A stretch of 64,000 bases of DNA from Piscinibacter sp. GTDB taxonomy: Bacteria > Pseudomonadota > Gammaproteobacteria > Burkholderiales > Burkholderiaceae_C. The notes under the pieces are model-generated. The model did not search any database and was not told where the DNA came from. It saw only the letters and a list, made by a program, of their open reading frames with translations. The stretch covers positions 36,743 to 100,742 of the forward strand of contig JAHBZL010000017.1 of NCBI GenBank assembly GCA_019635485.1, in the 5' to 3' direction. This document shows, piece after piece, positions 43,741 through 52,899 of the stretch; positions within the stretch are counted from its first letter, which is position 1, and every line of letters begins with the position of its first letter. Position numbers and translations under genes: made by a program.

Positions 43741-44001
43741 TCACCGTTGCCGGATGGGCGCCGCCGCGGGCGGGCCGCGCCGCTCCAGGTGGCGAAAGGT
43801 GATGCGGCCCTTCGTGAGGTCGTAGGGCGACAGCTCGAGCGAGACGTTGTCGCCGGCCAGCACCCGAATGCGGTTCTTCCGCATCCGGCCACCGGCGTAC
43901 GCGATCAGTTCGTGTCCGTTGTCCAGCGTGACGCGGTAGCGCGAGTCGGGCAGGACCTCGTTCACGATGCCGTGCATCTCGATCAGTTCTTCTCGGGCCA
44001 T
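43741..44001 (-). CDS. infA: Translation initiation factor IF-1
   Basis: 86 aa; an S1-type OB fold with the IF-1 signature [42 protein letters not shown] and the closing [12 protein letters not shown]. Slightly longer C-terminal tail than the 72-aa classic form. It lies outside the ribosomal-protein operons, next to a cold-shock gene, so it is probably an additional IF-1 copy of the kind common in beta-proteobacteria (inference). Confidence 0.95.
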   Translation of the reverse strand: MAREELIEMHGIVNEVLPDSRYRVTLDNGHELIAYAGGRMRKNRIRVLAGDNVSLELSPYDLTKGRITFRHLERRGPPAAAPIRQR

Positions 44002-44359
44002 GTGTGGTCACTCCAGGTTCGTGGTCGATGAGGAGCCGGCGCGCGCGGCCGACCGACCCGGGGCCGGTGCCTGTCCGCTGGCGAGGCTCGTTGCCGCCCG
44101 GGCGAAGGGCGGCGTGTAGTGCAGCACGCCGTGCTGCGGGGGGGATTCGGACCGCAGGGTCAGTTGCTGCGGGCCGGCTTCAAGCGGGACACGGGATTTG
44201 CCGAGGCACTCGCCCGTCCCGACCGCGGAAAGGAATCGACTCGTGATCCACGCGCCTTCGCAACTTGCGCCACGGCGCGGCCGCGCACGCATGCTAACAC
44301 TGCGTGTCTCCCGGTGCCGAGTCGGGGGCTGCCGCACGGACTCCCGCGCCTCTTCGCCA
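44002..44359. other. 358-bp intergenic region upstream of infA
   Basis: No gene supported on either strand. It should contain the leftward infA promoter and a 5' leader; no clear promoter hexamers or hairpin of note are visible. Confidence 0.4.
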
Positions 44360-45094
44360 TCAGGGCGACGGCCCGGGACCCTCCGTGAGCGTCATCAGCA
44401 TGTCCGCATACCACGCGCAGTTCAGTCCGAGCGATTCGTCCAGGCGCAGGTCGCGGCCGCCCATGTCCATGCGCGCGGAATGGACGCCCAGCAGCTTCCA
44501 CGGCAATGGGTCCGCGCCGTCGGCCCGCATGACCACCGGCGCGCCGCTGGTGCCCCGATGCGTGCGGCCATCCGTCAGGAAGTAGCCGCGCCCCTGGAAG
44601 CGCAGGCCGAACGAGGACGCGATGATCGCCTGCCGCACCACCGGCAGGTGATGCAGCGTGTCGTGAAAGCCGAGCGGGAAGCCGACGATCAGCACCGAGC
44701 TGCCGACCTCGACGTCCTCGAGTCGCCCCTGGAGGTGTGCCGACGTGAAACACCACATCGCCACGGTGGCGGGCCACGCGGCGCGATCGATCTCGATGAC
44801 GGCCATGTCGATTTCGCCGCCGGCGTCGCTTCCCTGGCGCCAGACGGCCTTGCCCGCCCGGTAGAGCGGCAGCGAGAACGGCACCGATCGGGTGAGGTTG
44901 GCAGGATCGGTGTGCAGCTCGATCTCGATGCGATCCGGAAAGTGCCCGCTCGGCGCGTCGATCAGCACGTGCCGGCTGGTCACGAGGAAGAGCCGGCCGT
45001 CCCGTTCGAAGAAGAATCCGCTGGCCGTCGTCAACGGTCCTTGCGGGCCGAAGGTGAGCACGCGCGTGGTGGTGAGAAGCAGGGTCTCGATCAA
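44360..45094 (-). CDS. Trypsin-like serine peptidase, cytoplasmic form
   Basis: 244 aa. Catalytic triad visible: His42 in VTSRHVL, Asp96 in EIDMAVIEID, Ser183 in HRGTSGAPVV. This matches the chymotrypsin/trypsin-2 fold. There is no signal peptide or PDZ domain, so it is not a Deg-type protease. Substrate unknown. It sits 48 bp beyond a 76-aa gene on the same strand. Confidence 0.85.
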   Translation of the reverse strand: MIETLLLTTTRVLTFGPQGPLTTASGFFFERDGRLFLVTSRHVLIDAPSGHFPDRIEIELHTDPANLTRSVPFSLPLYRAGKAVWRQGSDAGGEIDMAVIEIDRAAWPATVAMWCFTSAHLQGRLEDVEVGSSVLIVGFPLGFHDTLHHLPVVRQAIIASSFGLRFQGRGYFLTDGRTHRGTSGAPVVMRADGADPLPWKLLGVHSARMDMGGRDLRLDESLGLNCAWYADMLMTLTEGPGPSP

Positions 45095-45142
45095 GGGGCC
45101 GCGCCGCCGGGGGCGCCAGTCGGAGGCATTGCGGGCCAGGCC

Positions 45143-45373
45143 CTAGGAACTGAACCCGCTGTCCTCGAATGCCGCCCAGACGTGGCTGCCGATCCAGCTC
45201 CGGGCCGCGGTTTCCGGGCTCTGCAACCTGCGCTGGGCCCACTGCGAAAGGGCGAGGGTGCGCGCTGCGTGGGCGGTCCAGCGAGGACGGACGCGCAGCA
45301 GTTCGGCGGCGAAACATCCGATCCAGTCTTCCCGGTCGGGCCGCTGCTCCTGGACGCGAACATCCTGTGACAT
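45143..45373 (-). CDS. Small protein of unknown function
   Basis: 76 aa, helical and rich in Arg and Trp (DWIGCFAAELLRVRPRWTAH, RSWIGSHVWAAFEDSG). No recognised domain. Same strand and close to the peptidase gene, possibly co-transcribed. Confidence 0.55.
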   Translation of the reverse strand: MSQDVRVQEQRPDREDWIGCFAAELLRVRPRWTAHAARTLALSQWAQRRLQSPETAARSWIGSHVWAAFEDSGFSS

Positions 45374-45458
45374 GGTTCAGTATGCGCCCTCACGCTTCCG
45401 AGCGGGGACACGCCCGCCCAGATCGGGTGGGATGCCCTGGACCGACATGCTCGCCGCA

Positions 45459-45761
45459 TCAATCGTGTTCATCGACATCGTGACGCGAGGCAGCCGGCTC
45501 CTCGTTCCGTCGTGCGGTGGACTGGGCTTCGTGGCCCTGATCCCAGGCGTCGCTGCGCTGCAGCCAGGTGTCGGCCGATTCACCCGTGGCGGAAGGCTGG
45601 TTGCGCGCGTGCCCGAGCGGGTTGGCGTCACCGGGCTCTCCGCGCGCGGCGGCCTTGGCTCCCTGGCGCTGAAGCTCCGCGCGTTCGGCGCCCGACAACG
45701 CGGGCGGCTTCGCGGGCGCCGCGGCGCTGTACCGAGGAGGCAGCTTGGCGATGCTGTTCAT
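45459..45761 (-). CDS. Small, probably disordered protein of unknown function
   Basis: 100 aa, rich in Ala, Gln, Arg and Glu, with low-complexity character (AERAELQRQGAKAAARGEPG). AAGGAA lies before the ATG at 45761. It is 85 bp beyond the 76-aa gene and just after the cspA terminator. It could be a stress-related disordered protein; unproven. Confidence 0.55.
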   Translation of the reverse strand: MNSIAKLPPRYSAAAPAKPPALSGAERAELQRQGAKAAARGEPGDANPLGHARNQPSATGESADTWLQRSDAWDQGHEAQSTARRNEEPAASRHDVDEHD

Positions 45762-45852
45762 GGAAATTCCTTGGTGCGGACGCGTACCTCGAAGTCCCGG
45801 TGGCGTTGCCCGGTGACGGGTGGCGTCGTGGAAAGAGTGGTCGCGCTGCCGC

Positions 45853-45883
45853 AAAACGAAAAGGCGCGGACCAGCCGCGCCTT
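45853..45883 (-). terminator. Intrinsic terminator of cspA
   Basis: On the minus strand AAGGCGCGG pairs perfectly with CCGCGCCTT around a 5-nt loop (45861-45883) and is followed by TTCGTTTT. It is the clearest rho-independent terminator in the window, 49 bp downstream of the cspA stop. Confidence 0.9.
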
Positions 45884-45931
45884 CGTCGGTGGATGCCGGC
45901 GTGGGCCCGACATCCGATGGTCGGGACAGGG

Positions 45932-46144
45932 TCAGCTCACATCGCGGATGTTCGAAGCCTGCGGGCCCTTCTGGCCCTGGGTCACCTCGAACTGCACACG
46001 CTGGTTCTCGGTCAGCGTCCGGAACCCGCCGCCGCGAATTTCCTTGAAGTGGGCAAAGAGGTCCTTGCCACCATCGTCAGGGGCAATGAACCCGAAGCCC
46101 TTGCCCTCGTTGAACCATTTCACCGTACCGGTCTGAGTCGTCAT
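45932..46144 (-). CDS. cspA: Cold-shock protein, CspA family
   Basis: 70 aa, one cold-shock domain. RNP1 is KGFGFI (15-20); RNP2 reads KDLFAHF, with Leu-Phe-Ala in place of the common VFVHF. It binds single-stranded RNA/DNA in the cytoplasm. A long (about 250-bp) upstream region is available for a structured leader as in other csp genes. A perfect terminator follows. Confidence 0.93.
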   Translation of the reverse strand: MTTQTGTVKWFNEGKGFGFIAPDDGGKDLFAHFKEIRGGGFRTLTENQRVQFEVTQGQKGPQASNIRDVS

Positions 46145-46395
46145 GTCGAAATCCTTTGTCGAAGTGAAGAGCGCAGGAACGCGCCCAGCGAAGAAACGCC
46201 AAGATGATCTTCAGAAGGGGATTCGACTCGACCGCCGGCAGAACGCCGGAGCGGGTAGAAAGACCTACGATTGAACGGTCTTGTGCATGTCAGCGGGGGC
46301 ATCGTACACGAAAGCGGCGGCAGGGGTATCGATATTTATTTGGCCCGCGACACGCGCCGGCATGGTCCTTCGAGAGGGCTGTGCCACACTGGCCC

Positions 46396-47619
46396 ATGAC
46401 ACAACCGCTCCTGCAAGCTGCCGACCTGCGCGGCGCTGCGCAGCTGACCACCGATGCAGTGGCCGGCCTGGCGAGCCTGGTGGAGGCGATGCACGCACGC
46501 ATTGCCAGCCTTCCCCGGCTGTCGGGCCCGCGCGCAGGACCTGCGGGAGACGAACGTACCAGCGGCATCACGGGACTCGCCTACAAGACCGTGCGAGGCG
46601 TCACCCACCTCGTCGGCGGGAGCGCCGAAGCCCTGCTCTCCTGGCTGGAACCGGCCTTGGTCGCAGCCGACCCGCACCAGCTGCCACGACCGGAGCGCGA
46701 AGCGGTCGTGGCGGCCCTCAATGGCGTGCTCGGCGACCATCTCGCCGCATCCGACAACCCGCTGGCGATCGCGATGCGGTTCCGCCGTTCGGGCCGGGCG
46801 CTGCCTCTCGACCGCTTCGCGCTGCGGGCCGCCACGGGCGGCGCGACGCCGAAGCTGCTGGTGCTCCTGCACGGCCTGTGCATGAACGACCTGCAATGGC
46901 AGCGCGCGGGTCACGACCACGGTGAAGCACTGGCCCGCGAGCTGGGCTACTCGGCGGTCTACCTGCACTACAACAGCGGCCTGAGCGTGTCGACCAACGG
47001 TCGCATCCTGGCGCAGCTGATGGAGCGCCTGTACGACGCCTGGCCGGTACCGGTCGAGCGCCTCGTCATGCTGGGCCACAGCATGGGCGGCCTGGTGGCG
47101 CGCAGCGCGATCCACCACGGTGCGCTGATGCAGCGCGGCGGGATGCGCTGGCCGACGCGCGTGGACGACCTGGTCTGCCTGGGCACCCCGCACCAGGGTG
47201 CGCCGCTGGAACGTGCCGGGCACGGCGTGGATCTGCTGCTCAGCGCCGCACCCTACGCGGCGCCGCTCGCACGCCTGGGCAAGGTGCGCAGCGCCGGCAT
47301 CAACGACCTGCGCCTGGGCAACATCGTGAGCCCGCCATCCGGGGCCGACGGCACGCACCGCTGCGCGCAGGTGGGGTTGCCGGAAGGCACCCGCTGCTAC
47401 GCGATCGCGGGAGGCCTGGGACCCTCCGTCGGCAGCCTGAAGACGCGGGTGCTGGGTGATGGCCTGGTGCCGGTGGCCAGCGCGCTGGGCCAGCACCCCG
47501 ACCCCGAACGCCACCTCGACTTCGCCACGGACCATCAGGCGGTGATGCACGACACGAGCCACTTCGATCTCCTGTCGAGCGCCGGGGTGTTCGACCAGTT
47601 GAGGCGGTGGCTGGTCTGA
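46396..47619 (+). CDS. Alpha/beta hydrolase, lipase/PGAP1-like
   Basis: 407 aa. An N-terminal helical segment (about 1-140) is followed by the hydrolase core: LLVLLHGLCMND (oxyanion region), nucleophile elbow GHSMGG with Ser229, and a C-terminal GDGLVPVASALG / HFDLLSS with candidate Asp and His. Probably a cytoplasmic or membrane-associated esterase/lipase; no signal peptide. Substrate unknown. Convergent with the MATE gene. Confidence 0.85.
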   Translation: MTQPLLQAADLRGAAQLTTDAVAGLASLVEAMHARIASLPRLSGPRAGPAGDERTSGITGLAYKTVRGVTHLVGGSAEALLSWLEPALVAADPHQLPRPEREAVVAALNGVLGDHLAASDNPLAIAMRFRRSGRALPLDRFALRAATGGATPKLLVLLHGLCMNDLQWQRAGHDHGEALARELGYSAVYLHYNSGLSVSTNGRILAQLMERLYDAWPVPVERLVMLGHSMGGLVARSAIHHGALMQRGGMRWPTRVDDLVCLGTPHQGAPLERAGHGVDLLLSAAPYAAPLARLGKVRSAGINDLRLGNIVSPPSGADGTHRCAQVGLPEGTRCYAIAGGLGPSVGSLKTRVLGDGLVPVASALGQHPDPERHLDFATDHQAVMHDTSHFDLLSSAGVFDQLRRWLV

Positions 47620-47655
47620 CGACGGCGCGGCCGGCAGGCCGATCGATCCGCCGCC

Positions 47656-49077
47656 TCACCCGGTGGCGGCACGCAGGCCTCGCCGCCACAGTCGGCGAGC
47701 CCGACGCGCGACGGCGCCGACCGCCGCGTGCGAATCCGGCAGGCGCACCAGCGTCAGCGCCGTGGTGACGCACGCGCCGGTGGCCAACCCGATCCACAGA
47801 CCCCTCGCGCCCAGGGTCCAACCTTCGCAGAGAACCAGGGCGACAGGCACACCGACCAGCCAGTAGCCGATCAGCATGCAGACCATCGGCGTGCGGCTGT
47901 CCTTGCGGCCGCGGAACAGGCCCGAGGCCGCCAGGCCGGGATAGCCGGCGAACTGGACCAGGCCGAGCAGCATCAACAGCCCGACGGCGATCTCGGCCGC
48001 AGCGACACCGGCCGCCCCGCTGCCGAAGAAGGCGCTGGCCAGCGGGCGGGCGGAGAGGATCAGCAGGGCCAGCAGCGTCACGCCGCCGGCCGCCGCGAGC
48101 CCGAGGGCCGCCCGCTGGACGGCCCGTGAGGCGTCCGCCCCGGGCCCGGTCACGGCCCGTGCCATGCGCACCGTGGCGGCCTGCAGCAAGGCCGCCGAGC
48201 CGGCATACGCGAGGCCGGCCATGCGCAGCGTCAGCGTGTGCGCGGCGACCTCGGCCGCGCCGAGCGTCGCCGCGTAGAGCGTGGCACCGAGGAAGACACC
48301 CGTCTCGGCGGTCATCGTGATGCCGATCGGAATGCCCACACGCAGCACCGCGGCCATGCCGCGCCAGTCGAGCGCAGGCTCGCCGTCGGCCGGCCGCGCC
48401 GTGGGCAACGCACGGCGCGCAGAGACGATCAGCATCGCCAGGCTCGCCAGCGCCACGAGCAGCGACGAGACGCCGGCTCCGGTCGGGCCCAGCGCCGGAA
48501 TCGGGTCGAGGCCCGTCATCAGCACATAGTTCGCGACGGCGTTCAGCGGCAGCATGCACAGGGTGACCTTGAGGAACACCCTCGGCTGCTCGGCCGCGGT
48601 CAGGATCGTCCGGTACAGCGCGATGCCCAGCATCGGCGCCATCGTCAGCGCCATGCTGCGGGTGTAGCCCTGCCCGCGCTCCAGCAGATCGGGCTGCAGG
48701 CCGAGGGGCGCCAGCCAGTGGGGCGCGAACCAGATCGACGGGACGACGATCGCGCCCAGCAGCAGCACCAGCGCCCGCCCGATGCGATCCAGGCGCGCGC
48801 GATCCCCGCCGCGCGCGCGCGCCAGCGCCGCCGTGTAGAAGGGGCCGATGCCGGCGATGACGCCGGCGCACAGGTAGAAGGCGATCGACTGCAGGTCGCT
48901 CCCGATCGCCACGGCCGCCAGGGCCTCGGGGCCGAACAGGGCCGAGACCATCACCGTGTCGGTGATGCTCATGCCCATGTTGACGAAGGCGATCAGCGTG
49001 ATCGGCAGCGCGAGCCTCAGCATCGCGCGCCACTCGTCGGATCGTGCCCTCGTGGGGTCGATCGCGTTTGCATCCAT
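47656..49077 (-). CDS. MATE-family multidrug/toxin efflux transporter
   Basis: 473 aa with about 12 hydrophobic segments in two homologous halves; typical MATE sequence features include ALPITLIAFVNMGMSITDTVMV near the start and GIPIGITMTAETGVFLGATL in the second half. It exports cationic compounds in exchange for Na+ or H+ across the inner membrane. The ATG at 49077 precedes the first segment by about 20 residues. No local regulator. Confidence 0.93.
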   Translation of the reverse strand: MDANAIDPTRARSDEWRAMLRLALPITLIAFVNMGMSITDTVMVSALFGPEALAAVAIGSDLQSIAFYLCAGVIAGIGPFYTAALARARGGDRARLDRIGRALVLLLGAIVVPSIWFAPHWLAPLGLQPDLLERGQGYTRSMALTMAPMLGIALYRTILTAAEQPRVFLKVTLCMLPLNAVANYVLMTGLDPIPALGPTGAGVSSLLVALASLAMLIVSARRALPTARPADGEPALDWRGMAAVLRVGIPIGITMTAETGVFLGATLYAATLGAAEVAAHTLTLRMAGLAYAGSAALLQAATVRMARAVTGPGADASRAVQRAALGLAAAGGVTLLALLILSARPLASAFFGSGAAGVAAAEIAVGLLMLLGLVQFAGYPGLAASGLFRGRKDSRTPMVCMLIGYWLVGVPVALVLCEGWTLGARGLWIGLATGACVTTALTLVRLPDSHAAVGAVARRARRLWRRGLRAATG

Positions 49078-49209
49078 GGGGACCTTCCTTGTGCGCCGTG
49101 CGCGCCTCGTTGCGGTCGCCGCATGATCGAAGCGCGCGGCCTGCGCCGGAAGAGCCGGATGCGCCTGCAAAGGGTCCGTTCGTGCCACGGGGCGCGGCCC
49201 CGGCCCCCT

Positions 49210-50049
49210 TCACTCGCCCGCTGGCCCGTCGTCGTCGCGCATCGCGACGACGACGACGAACTCCGCCGGGATCCGGTAGCCGCGACCGTGGCGCCAGGGC
49301 GCGATCGCCTCGACGTAGCGGGCGCGCACCCGGGCGCGCGCCGCGCTGTCGAAGTGCGACCACGCCAGCGCGACCGGCCCGCCGACGAAGGCGGCGTCGC
49401 AGGCGTCCTCGGCGTTTTCGTACTCCAGCGTGTCGGCGACCCGCTTCAGCAGCGTCACCCGCAGGCCGGCGCGCGCGCAGGCCTGCGCCAGCGCGGTGCC
49501 CTGGCCGAGGCCGAAGAACAGCGGGCAGACCTCGCTGTGCACCTCGGCATCGACGATCTCGAACAGCGGCGCCCAGCCGCAGCGGGCGCGTTCGCCCCAC
49601 ACCGCGAGCGCGGCGCGGCCGCCCGGGCGCAGCACACGGCGCAGCTCGCGCAGCGCGGCCCCGGGGTCCGGCAGGTACATCAGGCCGAGCGCGCACAGCG
49701 CGAGGTCGAAGTGGTCGTCGGGCAGGTCGAGCGCCTCGGCATCCATGCGCAGGAAACGCGCCTGGTGCTGCCGCTGCGCCCGGGCACGCTGATCGGCTGC
49801 CTCGACCATCTGGCCCGACAGGTCGACACCGACCACGCGGCCGTGCGGCCCGACGGCGAGCGCCGCCGCGACCGACACCACGCCCGTGCCGCAGGCCACG
49901 TCCAGCACCCGCTCCGCGGGTGCCGGCGCCGCCGCGGCCAGCAGCTCGGCCTGCACGCCCGCCAGCGCGGCGTGCCAGTGCCGGACATAGGCATCGACGG
50001 CGCGATCCCAGCCGTAGCGTTGCACGCGACGTTGAAGGCGGGCGTCCAT
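49210..50049 (-). CDS. SAM-dependent methyltransferase, UbiE-like
   Basis: 279 aa, class I Rossmann methyltransferase. Motif I is VLDVACGTGVVSVA (about 48-61), with the acidic post-motif VVGVDLSGQM and the LCALGLMYLPDPGAALRE segment. Substrate cannot be read. It follows the second methyltransferase gene by 5 bp, so they are one operon. Confidence 0.88.
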   Translation of the reverse strand: MDARLQRRVQRYGWDRAVDAYVRHWHAALAGVQAELLAAAAPAPAERVLDVACGTGVVSVAAALAVGPHGRVVGVDLSGQMVEAADQRARAQRQHQARFLRMDAEALDLPDDHFDLALCALGLMYLPDPGAALRELRRVLRPGGRAALAVWGERARCGWAPLFEIVDAEVHSEVCPLFFGLGQGTALAQACARAGLRVTLLKRVADTLEYENAEDACDAAFVGGPVALAWSHFDSAARARVRARYVEAIAPWRHGRGYRIPAEFVVVVAMRDDDGPAGE

Positions 50050-50054
50050 GGCGA

Positions 50055-50867
50055 TCAGCGCAGCGTGACGACGGCTTCGAGGTACGCGGCGGGAATGACC
50101 AGCGAGCCCTGGCCGGCGACGTTGTCGCCCTCGAGCAGTTCGATCAGGTCCTTCTCCAGCGCAGCGCCCTTCTCGGCGCCCAGGGCCGCGAAGGCCTTGT
50201 GCACCGGCCCGTACCAGGTGCGGAACACGTCGATGAAGTGCGCCGCCGAGCGGTAGCGGAAGTTGAAGTACTTCGTCGTCGCCTGGACCTCGGCGACCCG
50301 CTCGCCGAACAGCGTGCGCAGGTGCGCCTCGGTGCCCCACAGCGAGGGCGACTGCACGCCGGCCGGCGGCGGGAGGTGGCGGCCCAGCACCTTGAACATG
50401 CGGCCGATCAGGCTGTCGGGCGTCCAGTTGGCCAGGCCGATGCGGCCACCCGAGCGGCACACACGCGCCATCTCGCTGGCCGAGCGCGCGTGGTCGGGCG
50501 CGAACATCACGCCGAAGGTGGACACCACGGCATCGAAGCTCGCGTCGGCGAAGGGCAAGGCCTCCACGTCGGCGACCTGGAACTTGACCTCCAGGCGCTC
50601 GGCCTGGGCGCGCTCGGCGCCGCGCTCGAGCAGGCTGCCGACGTAGTCGGTGGAGGTGACGAAGCAGCCGCGCCGCGCGGCGGCCAGCGTGGCGTTGCCG
50701 TTGCCGGCCGCGACGTCGAGGACACGCTCGTCCGTCTTCAGGTCGCAGGCTTCGGCGAGCGACTCGCCGACGATCTGCAGCGTGGTGCCGACGACGGCGT
50801 AGTCGCCACTGCCCCAGGCCGCCTGCTGGCGGGTCTTGAGGGCGGCGAAGTCGATGGGTGCGTTCAT
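50055..50867 (-). CDS. SAM-dependent methyltransferase
   Basis: 270 aa. Motif I VLDVAAGNGNATLAAA (about 49-64), followed by DYVGSLLERG and the ADVEALPFADASFDAVVSTFGV region typical of class I small-molecule methyltransferases. First gene of a two-gene leftward operon. Divergent from the OsmC-AraC operon over 253 bp that hold three phased repeats. Confidence 0.88.
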   Translation of the reverse strand: MNAPIDFAALKTRQQAAWGSGDYAVVGTTLQIVGESLAEACDLKTDERVLDVAAGNGNATLAAARRGCFVTSTDYVGSLLERGAERAQAERLEVKFQVADVEALPFADASFDAVVSTFGVMFAPDHARSASEMARVCRSGGRIGLANWTPDSLIGRMFKVLGRHLPPPAGVQSPSLWGTEAHLRTLFGERVAEVQATTKYFNFRYRSAAHFIDVFRTWYGPVHKAFAALGAEKGAALEKDLIELLEGDNVAGQGSLVIPAAYLEAVVTLR

Positions 50868-50964
50868 GGTGGGTTCTCCTGGTTGATTGAAAGGTCGCTG
50901 AACACGACGGCGTGACTGTCTCGCTCGACACGGGGTCGCGTCCTGCCCGTGCGTCGGCGCGGCT

Positions 50965-51030
50965 TGACCGAGCGTCCGCCGTGCGATGCGGGCCTGACCG
51001 AGCGTCCGCGCGAACTGTCCCAACGTCCGC
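50965..51030 (+). promoter_or_regulatory. Three phased 15-bp repeats, candidate regulator binding sites
   Basis: TGACCGAGCGTCCGC occurs at 50965-50979 and 50995-51009, and a variant TGTCCCAACGTCCGC at 51016-51030. Start-to-start spacing is 30 and 21 bp, close to whole helical turns. They lie upstream of the OsmC-AraC operon and may bind the encoded AraC protein. Confidence 0.6.
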
Positions 51031-51120
51031 CGCGGGGCCGATGCGGGGGTGATTGCCCTGGGCAGATCCGCGGTCTCCTTCCACAATCGCGTCATCCCCA
51101 ACCGAGCCAGGAAGCGTCGC

Positions 51121-51669
51121 ATGAGCCTTTCAGACATTGCAGCCGCGCAGCAGCGCGTCGTGTCGGTGCTGCGCCAGCGCCCCGCCTTCGGTGTGCAGGC
51201 GGACGCCCCTGCCCTCGCGCGCTGGGAAGGCGCCCTGCGCGCGCGGACCACGCACGACAACGGCACCGAGGTCGTCACCGACATGCCTGCCGAGATCGGC
51301 GGTGGCGCCAGCAGCGTGACGCCGGGCTGGCTGCTGCGCGCGGCCCTGGCCTCGTGCGCGGTGACGCGCATCGCGATGCTCGCGGCCACCGAGGGGCTGG
51401 TGCTGGAGACGCTCGAAGCCCGCGCGACGAGCCGTTCGGACGCGCGCGGCCTGTTCGGCATGGCCGATGCCGACGGCTGCATCGTGACCCCCGGGCCGGG
51501 CGACGTGCAGCTGCACGTGCGCATCGGCGCACCCGGCGTCGCCCCCGAGAGGCTGCGCGCGCTGGTCGCGGCCAGCGCGCCGCTGTCGCCCGTCACCAGC
51601 GCCCTGCAGGAGCCGCTGACCGTGGCGATGCATGTGGACGTGGCCGTGGATGGGGAGGCCCAGGGCTGA
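51121..51669 (+). CDS. OsmC/Ohr-family protein
   Basis: 182 aa. OsmC fold features: DMPAEIGGGASSVTPGWLLRAALASCAVTRIAMLA with the conserved Cys in ASCAVT, and VAPERLRALVAASAPLSPVTSALQ. The second redox Cys expected in the C-terminal helix of OsmC/Ohr peroxidases is replaced (ASAPLSPV), so thiol peroxidase activity is doubtful. Its stop overlaps the AraC start (TGATG). Confidence 0.85.
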   Translation: MSLSDIAAAQQRVVSVLRQRPAFGVQADAPALARWEGALRARTTHDNGTEVVTDMPAEIGGGASSVTPGWLLRAALASCAVTRIAMLAATEGLVLETLEARATSRSDARGLFGMADADGCIVTPGPGDVQLHVRIGAPGVAPERLRALVAASAPLSPVTSALQEPLTVAMHVDVAVDGEAQG

Positions 51670-52664
51670 TGGACGCACTGTCGGAGACGCTGCGCGTCGT
51701 GCGCCTGGTCGGCGCGATCTTCCTGCACGGGCGCTTCACCGCGCCGTGGTGCTACCAGTCGCCGCACGCCGACGCCGCGGCGCCGCACCTGGAACCGACC
51801 GCCGAACGGGTGGTGATCTTCCACCTGATCACCGACGGCGAATGCTGGTGCGAACTGCCCGACGGCCAGCCGCCGGTGCACCTGAACGCGGGCGACGCGG
51901 TGATCTTTCCGCAAGGGCATGCGCACCGCATGAGCTCGACCCCCGGCCTGCCGCCGGCCAGCGGGGCGCGCCTGCAGGAGGTGCTGTCACGCCGGCCGCG
52001 GCTGCTGGCCTACGGCGGCGGCGGCGCGACCACGCGCCTCGTGTGCGGCTACCTGGCCTGCGACGCCCGTCTGGCGCAGCTGCTGCTGGCGGGGCTGCCG
52101 CCGGTCGTCAAGGTCGGCGTGCGCGGCTCCAGCGCGGGGGACTGGCTCGAGGCCTCATTGCGCTATGCGCTGGCCGAAGCGCGCTCGCCGCGCCCCGGCG
52201 GCGCCGGCGTGCTGGCCAAGCTGGCCGAGGTGCTGTTCATCGAGGTGCTGCGCCTGCACATGAACGAACAGTCCGAGGGCCGCACCGGCTGGCTGGCCGG
52301 CGTGCACGACCGCATCGTCGGCGCGGCGCTGCGTGCGATGCACAGCGAACCCGCGCGCGCCTGGACGCTCGAGGAACTCGCCCGCGTGGCCTGCACCTCG
52401 CGCTCGGTGCTGGCCGAACGCTTCCAGCAGCTGGTGGGCAGCGCGCCGATGCAGTACCTGGCGCAGTGGCGCATGCTGCTGGCGAGCAACCTGCTCGCGC
52501 GCAGCAACGCCCCGCTGGCCCGCGTCGCCGAGGAGGTCGGCTACCAGACCGACACGGCCTTCAGCCGTGCGTTCCGGCGCGAGTTCGGCATGCCGCCGGC
52601 GGCGTGGCGGCGGCGGCAGGGGAACGGTGGCGTACCGGAGACGAAGGCGCTGGGGCAGCGGTGA
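51669..52664 (+). CDS. AraC-family regulator with N-terminal cupin
   Basis: 331 aa. N-terminal cupin-6-type sensor (about 10-175; VVIFHLITDGECWCELPDG, GDAVIFPQGHAHRM) and a C-terminal double helix-turn-helix (about 225-325; LEELARVACTSRSVLAERF, VAEEVGYQTDTAFSRAFRR). Translationally coupled to the OsmC gene. Likely controls its own operon, and perhaps the divergent methyltransferases, through the repeats at 50965-51030 (inference). The 235 bp after it to 52899 hold no supported gene. Confidence 0.9.
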   Translation: MDALSETLRVVRLVGAIFLHGRFTAPWCYQSPHADAAAPHLEPTAERVVIFHLITDGECWCELPDGQPPVHLNAGDAVIFPQGHAHRMSSTPGLPPASGARLQEVLSRRPRLLAYGGGGATTRLVCGYLACDARLAQLLLAGLPPVVKVGVRGSSAGDWLEASLRYALAEARSPRPGGAGVLAKLAEVLFIEVLRLHMNEQSEGRTGWLAGVHDRIVGAALRAMHSEPARAWTLEELARVACTSRSVLAERFQQLVGSAPMQYLAQWRMLLASNLLARSNAPLARVAEEVGYQTDTAFSRAFRREFGMPPAAWRRRQGNGGVPETKALGQR

Positions 52665-52683
52665 GAGATACCTGGCACCAGAC

Positions 52684-52708
52684 GGGCTGAGCGCCTGGCG
52701 CCGAGCCC
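52684..52708. terminator. Hairpin after the AraC gene
   Basis: GGGCT (52684-52688) and AGCCC (52704-52708) enclose a second GCGC/GCGC pairing, making an interrupted stem between convergent genes. No T-run follows. Confidence 0.35.
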
Positions 52709-52899
52709 GCAGCCGATGTGCTGGCTGCCCTGTTCGTGATCCCTTGGCAGTCTGCAACCGTCGAAATGGCGTTGGACCGGAACCGGCGAACCGACGCTCT
52801 GCCAGCAGGTGTCAGCTCGCAAGGCAAAGCCGGTCCGAACGTTCAGGTTGGAGCACGCTGCCGTTCGTGCAGACGCGCCGGCAGAGCACTCCCGGGCCA

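Noticed and set aside
46320-46345. AT-rich patch (GATATTTATTTGG) as a promoter
   Set aside because: It stands out in composition but no -35/-10 pair with acceptable spacing could be assigned to either cspA or the hydrolase gene.
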